A program made the position numbers and the translations under genes. From Ferrimonas lipolytica (lineage in GTDB: Bacteria > Pseudomonadota > Gammaproteobacteria > Enterobacterales > Shewanellaceae), in the NCBI RefSeq assembly GCF_012295575.1, contig NZ_CP051180.1:868001-932000 (forward strand): a stretch of DNA of 64,000 nt. Direction: 5' to 3'. Below are positions 59,488 to 64,000 of the stretch, one piece after another (position 1 is the stretch's first letter; every line of letters begins with the position of its first letter). Under the pieces are notes generated by a model. It worked only from the letters and a program-made list of their open reading frames with translations, had not been told where the DNA came from and made no database searches.

Positions 59488-60384
59488 TTACCATAACGCC
59501 GAACTTTCAGTCGTTTCTTTTGATTTCGCCCACTGCTTAGGTGATAAGCCATACATTCTTTTAAACTCACGACTGAACTGAGATGAACTAATATAACCAA
59601 CATCCATTGCCGCCACGTTAACATTGGTGCCTTCCGCAATTTTCATGGCTGCATTATTAAGCCGCATCGACTTAATAAACTGAATAGGTGACATGTTAGT
59701 TGCTTGTTTAAACTTACGATGGAACACCGCACGACTCATGCCTATTTGATTCGCTAGTTCTTCAATAGTGACAGTTTCAGTTAAATGGGACGACAAAAAC
59801 TCGATGGAGCGAGCGATTTCGTTGCCTACTCCAAATGCCCGTTTAAACGAATTGCCAGCCGGACCATTTAAAATTGCATAATAAAGTTCGCGTAAGCGAC
59901 TTTTTCCAAGGATCGCTAAGTCCATCGAGTGCTCATCTAACAATAGCAGTCGATAAAGCGCATCCAAAAAAGGTTCGTCCCAAGTAGCCGTTAAAACACC
60001 CTGTGGCGTTTGCCTATTTGTGGCCGTATGAGAGCTTTTCGCACTTTCCATTTCTAAAGCGACTTCTGTCATCAGTTTGGAGTTAAGAGAAATGTATACA
60101 CCTATCAGTGGGTTTTCCGGAGATGTCTCTGGTGTGCCTGTTTCAATCGGCATCGACATGGTGCAGCATATATAGTTATTGTTGTCATAAAGATGTTTTT
60201 TACCACCCCATATCGCTTCTTTACTACCACGAACTATTGCTGTTATTGATGGTTCATACACAGCGGGGGCACACTGAATTGGTTCGGTTACTTTAAATAG
60301 TTGCACACCCTGAATACCTGTTTCTACTAGGCCACTTGTTGTCATTTTTCGGTTGATGATGCGTTCTATTTGCTCTTTATTCAT
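59488..60384 (-). CDS. AraC-family transcriptional regulator
   Basis: 298 residues. N-terminal AraC_N cupin-like domain to about 190 (Gly-Val-Gln-Leu-Phe-Lys near 26, Tyr-Glu-Pro-Ser-Ile; Gly-Val-Tyr-Ile-Ser-Leu). C-terminal double helix-turn-helix: Thr-Ile-Glu-Glu-Leu-Ala-Asn-Gln-Ile-Gly-Met-Ser-Arg-Ala-Val-Phe-His-Arg-Lys-Phe and the AraC signature Val-Gly-Tyr-Ile-Ser-Ser-Ser-Gln-Phe-Ser-Arg-Glu-Phe-Lys-Arg. Divergent from the SDR gene, with near-identical direct repeats between them, so it likely controls that gene. Members of this group often regulate short-chain alcohol or aldehyde dehydrogenases. Confidence 0.9.
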   Translation of the reverse strand: MNKEQIERIINRKMTTSGLVETGIQGVQLFKVTEPIQCAPAVYEPSITAIVRGSKEAIWGGKKHLYDNNNYICCTMSMPIETGTPETSPENPLIGVYISLNSKLMTEVALEMESAKSSHTATNRQTPQGVLTATWDEPFLDALYRLLLLDEHSMDLAILGKSRLRELYYAILNGPAGNSFKRAFGVGNEIARSIEFLSSHLTETVTIEELANQIGMSRAVFHRKFKQATNMSPIQFIKSMRLNNAAMKIAEGTNVNVAAMDVGYISSSQFSREFKRMYGLSPKQWAKSKETTESSALW

Positions 60385-60393
60385 TGTGTAATC

Positions 60394-60444
60394 TCAATAC
60401 TCAATATGAACTAACGTTAACACCGTCAATATTCAGTTTCAATT
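60394..60444. promoter_or_regulatory. Direct repeats between araC-type and SDR genes
   Basis: TCAATACTCAATATGAACT (from 60394) and TCAATATTCAGTTTCAATT (from 60426) share about 13 of 19 bases with 32-bp spacing, three helical turns. This is the usual layout of AraC-family half-sites. Inferred operator. Confidence 0.5.
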
Positions 60445-60555
60445 GAGTGATACAAATAGGCATGTTTTAGCGAGTTTTTCGCCTATTCAAGTAGTTTTTA
60501 TGAGTTTATAGTGCATGTTACGTAAATATTACAATTTAACTAATAGGGTTAAGAT

Positions 60556-61506
60556 ATGACTCGCGAAAATCAATTCGGCTTAAAAGGTTGGACACCAGAA
60601 TACTTAGATTCTTTAGTAGGTAAAACGTACTTAATTACTGGGGCAAATACAGGAGCAGGGTTCCAAGCTACGCGTATTTTATTATCGAAAGGTGCGCAGG
60701 TAATTATGTTGAATCGTAACCCTGAAAAGTCTGAAGCGGCAATTGAGGATTTAAAGAGCGAATTTGGCAATGATACTCAGGTAAGTTTTATAACAATGGA
60801 TTTGGCGGAGCTAGCCTCAATTCGAAATGCAGCGCTAGAAATTAATGAAAAAGTGCCGAAAATTGACGCATTGATTTGTAACGGAGCAATTGCACAAATA
60901 GCAAAACAGCAATTAACAGTCGACGGTTTTGAAAGTCAGTTAGGCGTTAACCACTATGGTCACTTTTTATTGTCTGGGCTATTGTTTGAGAGAATTAATG
61001 AATCAAAAGGTCGAATCGTTGTGGTGTCTAGTGAAGGGCATAAAATGGGACTTAGAAACATTCAGTTTGACGACATGAACTGGGATAAAAACTATAACCC
61101 TAATAAGGTTTATAGCCAAAGTAAGCTGGCGCAAATGATGTTTGCCTATAAATTACAAGATAAGGTGAAACAGCAAGGTAAAGCAGTTGAAGTATACGTT
61201 TGTCACCCAGGTGCATCTAATACATCACTAATCCGTGAAAATGCAAGTGTTGCTACACGACTGTCATGGTCAATTATGGTGAAGTTAGGGCTAGCGCAAT
61301 CTGCTGAAAAGGGGGCTTATCCAGAAGTAATGTGTGCAACAGAAAACACGTTGAAAGAACGCGCATATTATGGCCCTACAGGGCTTATGAATTTTAGTGG
61401 GCCAGTAGGTGAATGCAAACTTGAATCTTTTGTTTTAGATGATGAAGTGCTAACTAAACTATGGACGCTTTCTGAGCAAGAAACTGGTCACATATGGCCT
61501 TTATAA
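60556..61506 (+). CDS. Short-chain dehydrogenase/reductase, retinol-dehydrogenase-like
   Basis: 316 residues. NAD(P)-binding Thr-Gly-Ala-Asn-Thr-Gly-Ala-Gly near residue 29, Cys-Asn-Gly-Ala in place of Asn-Asn-Ala-Gly near 110, catalytic Ser in Val-Val-Val-Ser-Ser-Glu-Gly-His, and Tyr-Ser-Gln-Ser-Lys (YxxxK) near 193. His-Pro-Gly follows the active site, typical of the RDH/WWOX-like group. Substrate unknown. Divergent from the AraC-type regulator; AT-richer than genes outside the island. Confidence 0.9.
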   Translation: MTRENQFGLKGWTPEYLDSLVGKTYLITGANTGAGFQATRILLSKGAQVIMLNRNPEKSEAAIEDLKSEFGNDTQVSFITMDLAELASIRNAALEINEKVPKIDALICNGAIAQIAKQQLTVDGFESQLGVNHYGHFLLSGLLFERINESKGRIVVVSSEGHKMGLRNIQFDDMNWDKNYNPNKVYSQSKLAQMMFAYKLQDKVKQQGKAVEVYVCHPGASNTSLIRENASVATRLSWSIMVKLGLAQSAEKGAYPEVMCATENTLKERAYYGPTGLMNFSGPVGECKLESFVLDDEVLTKLWTLSEQETGHIWPL

Positions 61507-61531
61507 CTAACTTTGTAACAAGGCAAAGGTA

Positions 61532-62260
61532 ATGAAAACGAAAGCTATTATCTTCGGAATAGGAATGGTGATCTCAATGGCAAGTTCAACAGCAAAAGAC
61601 TTAGCAGATGATTTAAATCATCCGCAAGTAAGCTCATCAATTGGCAAAGTTCTGGATAATGAAGGAAATGAATACCGTACAGTAACTATAGGCGAGCAAA
61701 CTTGGTTAGCGGATAATTTAAGAACGACTAAGTTTCAAGATGGTTCAAAGGTTAGCACGGGCTATATTCCTGATGACGACGACAGCAACCTATTGAGATA
61801 TGGTCGCCTATATGATTGGAATGATGTTAGCGATAATCGCAATATTTGCCCTGCTGGGTGGCGAGTTGCAACAGATGAAGACTGGCAAACATTAGAAAGA
61901 GCTATAGGCATAGATGAGTCAGAGTTAAATACAATCGGTTGGCGTGGTAAAAATGATATAGCAATTGAATTAAAAGCCGAGCAACCGAATACATTGTTTA
62001 AAAATTTCGATCAATCTCGAGTGAATAAGTTCAGTTTTTCAGCAACTCCTGCTGGTATAAAACTTGGAAAGTCTTATGTAGGAAACTGGTATATAACCCA
62101 AGGTATGTTTACTGAATTTTGGACGAGTAGCAATGCCAGTGAAAAAGAAGCTTTTGTTAGAACGCTTGCTTACTCTTGGTGGAACCCTAATAAAGGGAAG
62201 ATTCGCCGTGCTACACTAGATAAGTCGTATATGTTTTCAGTACGTTGTGTGAAGATTTAG
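61532..62260 (+). CDS. FISUMP-domain secreted protein
   Basis: 242 residues with a signal-peptide-like N-terminus (to about residue 21). FISUMP (fibrobacter succinogenes major paralogous) hallmarks: Gly-Glu-Gln-Thr-Trp-Leu-Ala-Asp-Asn-Leu-Arg near 55, Tyr-Gly-Arg-Leu-Tyr-Asp-Trp near 88, Ile-Cys-Pro-Ala-Gly-Trp-Arg-Val-Ala-Thr-Asp-Glu-Asp-Trp near 105, Phe-Trp-Thr-Ser-Ser near 200, and Val-Arg-Cys-Val at the end. Such proteins are mostly from Bacteroidetes and Fibrobacteres, so transfer is plausible. Role unknown; surface or carbohydrate contact is a guess. Confidence 0.87.
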   Translation: MKTKAIIFGIGMVISMASSTAKDLADDLNHPQVSSSIGKVLDNEGNEYRTVTIGEQTWLADNLRTTKFQDGSKVSTGYIPDDDDSNLLRYGRLYDWNDVSDNRNICPAGWRVATDEDWQTLERAIGIDESELNTIGWRGKNDIAIELKAEQPNTLFKNFDQSRVNKFSFSATPAGIKLGKSYVGNWYITQGMFTEFWTSSNASEKEAFVRTLAYSWWNPNKGKIRRATLDKSYMFSVRCVKI

Positions 62261-62262
62261 AT

Positions 62263-62571
62263 ATGGCTAAATTAGCTAAGATGATGAACTGTACTGCCTC
62301 GATAAAAGTCATAATACTCATTCTCTTGCAAATAGCTGGCTATGCTTCTGATATGGTGGATACGTCTTCATACCAAAAAGAAAACGAGCTTGTGGTACTT
62401 GCCCATGGTTTAGGGAGCAGTGATATTACAATGTGGCTATCAAAACAACGGCTGGAACAGGCTAATTTTGATGTTTGCACGATAGACGTAAGCCACTCTG
62501 CGATGCGATATAATTTAGAAGTTGCAGAGCAAACGATTCACTTTTTACAAAAAGGAATGTTTAAGCGATAG
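62263..62571 (+). CDS. Alpha/beta hydrolase N-terminal fragment
   Basis: About 102 residues from ATG 62263. Signal-peptide-like stretch to about 27, then Leu-Val-Val-Leu-Ala-His-Gly-Leu-Gly near 47, the oxyanion region of lipase-like hydrolases. The frame stops after Phe-Leu-Gln-Lys-Gly, before any Gly-x-Ser-x-Gly nucleophile elbow, so it is a truncated, probably inactive remnant. Starts 2 bp after the FISUMP gene stop. The truncation point lies about 80 bp from the nth repeat boundary. Confidence 0.7.
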   Translation: MAKLAKMMNCTASIKVIILILLQIAGYASDMVDTSSYQKENELVVLAHGLGSSDITMWLSKQRLEQANFDVCTIDVSHSAMRYNLEVAEQTIHFLQKGMFKR

Positions 62572-62601
62572 AAGGACAATAGGCGCTTTAGAAAGTACAT
62601 A

Positions 62602-62627
62602 TAAAAAGGGCAATGGAAAAAAGCCCT
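62602..62627 (-). terminator. Terminator downstream of intact nth
   Basis: Minus strand: AGGGC / GCCCT with a T-rich loop, followed by TTTTTAT. Just past the nth stop. Confidence 0.6.
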
Positions 62628-62632
62628 CAGCC

Positions 62633-63265
62633 TTATTCTGTCTTATCTTTAAATTCACACAAGTCTTCAATAATACATGAGCCGCAGCGAGGCTTACGGG
62701 CAAGACAGGTATAACGTCCGTGCAGAATCAACCAGTGATGCACATCGACCTTAAATTCAGTCGGAACCACTTTTAATAGCTTCTGCTCGACGTTATCGAC
62801 AGTTTTGCCTACGGCAAATTTGGTGCGATTTGAAACTCGATAGATATGGGTATCAACGGCGATGGTTGGCCAGCCAAAGGCTGTATTGAGTACCACGTTA
62901 GCGGTCTTTCGGCCAACTCCGGGTAACGCCTCCAACGCTTCGCGATCTTCTGGTACCTCACCATGGTGATTATCTACCAACATCTGCGCGGCTTTGATGA
63001 CGTTGACCGCCTTGGTATTAAACAGACCAATGGTTTTGATGTATTGCTTAACGCCTTCAACACCCAAGTTCAACATCGCTTGTGGAGTATTCGCCACCGG
63101 AAACAGCACCCGTGTTGCTTTATTTACAGACACATCAGTAGCTTGAGCTGATAACGCCACAGCGACCAACAGTTCATAAGGCGAGCTGAATTCCAGTTCA
63201 GTCTCAGGGTTCGGTCGCTGTTCTTGCAGCCGGACCAAAATTTCGCGGCGTTTATCTTTATTCAT
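62633..63265 (-). CDS. nth: Endonuclease III
   Basis: 210 residues, base-excision repair glycosylase/AP lyase for oxidised pyrimidines. Helix-hairpin-helix Leu-Pro-Gly-Val-Gly-Arg-Lys-Thr-Ala-Asn-Val-Val with catalytic Lys near residue 120, catalytic Asp in Val-Asp-Thr-His-Ile-Tyr-Arg-Val near 138, and a [4Fe-4S] Cys-x6-Cys-x2-Cys-x5-Cys motif near the C-terminus. The last residues (Lys-Asp-Lys-Thr-Glu) differ from those of the truncated duplicate and may have been supplied by the island. Follows rsxE by 19 bp, the conserved rsx-nth order. Confidence 0.96.
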   Translation of the reverse strand: MNKDKRREILVRLQEQRPNPETELEFSSPYELLVAVALSAQATDVSVNKATRVLFPVANTPQAMLNLGVEGVKQYIKTIGLFNTKAVNVIKAAQMLVDNHHGEVPEDREALEALPGVGRKTANVVLNTAFGWPTIAVDTHIYRVSNRTKFAVGKTVDNVEQKLLKVVPTEFKVDVHHWLILHGRYTCLARKPRCGSCIIEDLCEFKDKTE

Positions 63266-63284
63266 AGCGTCCTGCTAGTGGTTA

Positions 63285-63980
63285 TTAGTTGGTGACGCGG
63301 ACACGTTCAACTGGTTTTTCTTGGGCTGGTTTAGGCGCGAACATCGCTTCAACTTTGTCATTGAGCTGATTTTTCGCGGCGATTAATAAGCCCATGGCAA
63401 TAAAGGCACCCGGTGGCAATAGCGCGAGCAAGAATGGACTTTCTAGTTTGAATAGTTCTATTCGTAGCACGCTGGCCCAGTCGCCGAGCAGCAATTCAGC
63501 ACCATCAAACAGAGTACCTTGACCTAGCAGTTCGCGAGTACCACCGAGAATGGCCAGCACAATGGTAAAGCCGATGCCCATCATCAAGCCATCCCATGCC
63601 GCTAGGGCGACATGGTTTTTGGAAGCAAAGGCTTCAGCGCGGCCGATGATGACGCAGTTAGTTACGATCAATGGCAGGAAGATCCCTAACGACAGATATA
63701 AGCCATAGGCATAGGCGTTAACTAGCAACTGTACGCAGGTTACCAAGGCGGCAATGATCATAACGTACACTGGAATGCGGATCTCCGCTGGAATGCCCTT
63801 ACGCAATAGCGATACCAATACGTTTGAGCCCAATAACACCACCATAGTGGCGATGCCGAGGCCCAATGCGTTGGTTAAGGTGTTGGTTACCGCTAGCAGT
63901 GGACACAGGCCCAGTAGCTGCACGATACCGGGGTTATTCTTCCACAAACTTTGCCAAACAATGTCGCGGTATTGATTCAT
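63285..63980 (-). CDS. rsxE: Electron transport complex subunit RsxE
   Basis: 231 residues from ATG 63980. Six transmembrane helices; features of Rsx/RnfE: [16 protein letters not shown] near residue 15, Gly-Arg-Ala-Glu-Ala-Phe-Ala near 115, and Gly-Thr-Arg-Glu-Leu-Leu-Gly near 150. RsxE is an inner-membrane part of the Rsx/Rnf complex, which couples ferredoxin/NADH electron flow to ion movement and helps reset SoxR in E. coli. The other rsx genes lie beyond the right edge. Confidence 0.95.
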   Translation of the reverse strand: MNQYRDIVWQSLWKNNPGIVQLLGLCPLLAVTNTLTNALGLGIATMVVLLGSNVLVSLLRKGIPAEIRIPVYVMIIAALVTCVQLLVNAYAYGLYLSLGIFLPLIVTNCVIIGRAEAFASKNHVALAAWDGLMMGIGFTIVLAILGGTRELLGQGTLFDGAELLLGDWASVLRIELFKLESPFLLALLPPGAFIAMGLLIAAKNQLNDKVEAMFAPKPAQEKPVERVRVTN

Positions 63981-64000
63981 GATTGAGCTCCACATTGGGG
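63977..64000 (-). CDS. rsxG: RsxG, last codons only
   Basis: Minus-strand frame ...Pro-Gln-Cys-Gly-Ala-Gln-Ser-stop, with the TGA overlapping the rsxE ATG (ATGA). Position and overlap fit rsxG, which precedes rsxE in the operon, but only seven codons are visible. Confidence 0.45.
   Translation of the reverse strand, partial: PQCGAQS

Larger units (their letters stand above)
59439..62651. mobile_element. Genomic island between direct repeats of the nth 3' end
   Basis: About 3.2 kb flanked by the exact 227-bp nth repeat (59212-59438 and 62652-62878, offset 3440 bp). It holds araC-, SDR-, FISUMP- and lipase-fragment genes and is visibly more AT-rich than the flanks. No integrase or transposase lies inside. 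The layout equals that left by single-crossover integration of a circle carrying a 5'-truncated nth, or by an integrase acting at a gene 3' end. Confidence 0.8.

Noticed and set aside
59439-62651. Island as an integron cassette or complete transposon
   Set aside because: No attC-like site, no integrase, no transposase and no terminal inverted repeats were found at its ends; only the nth direct repeat is present.
1-64000. CRISPR arrays, phage genes, toxin-antitoxin pairs
   Set aside because: No regularly spaced short repeats, no phage structural or integrase genes and no recognisable toxin-antitoxin operons were seen on either strand.

Overview
The window looks like the chromosome of a marine gammaproteobacterium related to the Alteromonadales (Shewanella, Ferrimonas and Neiella-like lineages). 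The support is seqA (implying Dam/GATC biology) beside ybfF and pgm, the fldA-ybfE pair, yejK/yejL/yejM, fadE beside yafJ, nth beside rsxE, and an SOS imuA-imuB-dnaE2 cassette. Base composition is close to balanced. The genus is an inference and cannot be settled from this sequence alone. No plasmid, phage or CRISPR features were seen.

Layout. 1-3.5 kb: start of a lipoprotein gene, one short repeat element, a small secreted protein and a lipoprotein 5'-nucleotidase. 3.6-7.5 kb: dgt-yfbR-alaA on the minus strand and a divergent hotdog-fold protein, with a near-perfect CRP site between them. 7.6-12 kb: fldA, ybfE, a DUF2788 protein and ybfF on the minus strand, then seqA and pgm. 12-20 kb: a YlqF/RbgA-type GTPase, msrA with MetJ-like boxes upstream, a lone astE, a branched-chain 2-oxoacid dehydrogenase operon (E1alpha, E1beta, E2, no E3) and nadA. 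20-30.5 kb: a CHAD protein, tRNA-Ser(GGA), yegD, a penicillin-acylase-family hydrolase, a DUF1097 protein, tRNA-Pro(GGG), yejM-yejL and yejK. 30.8-41.3 kb: a YjiH-type membrane protein, a ybjQ-ybjQ-M48 protease operon, fadE, yafJ, a DUF3108 protein, an alkyltransferase-like protein and fadL; fadE and fadL both carry FadR-type operators. 42.5-47.7 kb: imuA-imuB-dnaE2 under a perfect LexA box. 47.8-54.5 kb: an alpha/beta hydrolase, an EAL protein, a MAPEG protein divergent from a MarR/OhrR regulator plus FrnE-like DsbA, and a DUF350-DUF1190-glutathionylspermidine-synthase-like operon. 55-58.8 kb: a divergent zinc-related cluster (DUF2796, a secreted protein, DUF3299; ABC ATPase plus permease) with a Zur-type box between the arms. 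59.2-62.6 kb: an AT-richer cargo island (AraC regulator, SDR, FISUMP protein, lipase fragment) flanked by a 227-bp exact direct repeat of the 3' part of nth. 62.6-64 kb: intact nth, rsxE and the last codons of rsxG.

The most unusual material is non-coding. A family of about 290-bp non-autonomous elements occurs eight times (six loci, one a tandem triplet). Terminal inverted repeats begin GGCTGTGT, the interior is rich in hairpins, and most flanks show 8-bp target duplications. Three of the loci sit directly on the T-tract of an intrinsic terminator (nadA, tRNA-Ser, fadL). The triplet has 8-bp AAATAAAA spacers inside one outer TTTTTGTT duplication, which suggests that a multimer moved as a unit or amplified in place. 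The second unusual feature is the nth-flanked island, whose architecture is what a single-crossover or 3'-end-targeted integration would leave.
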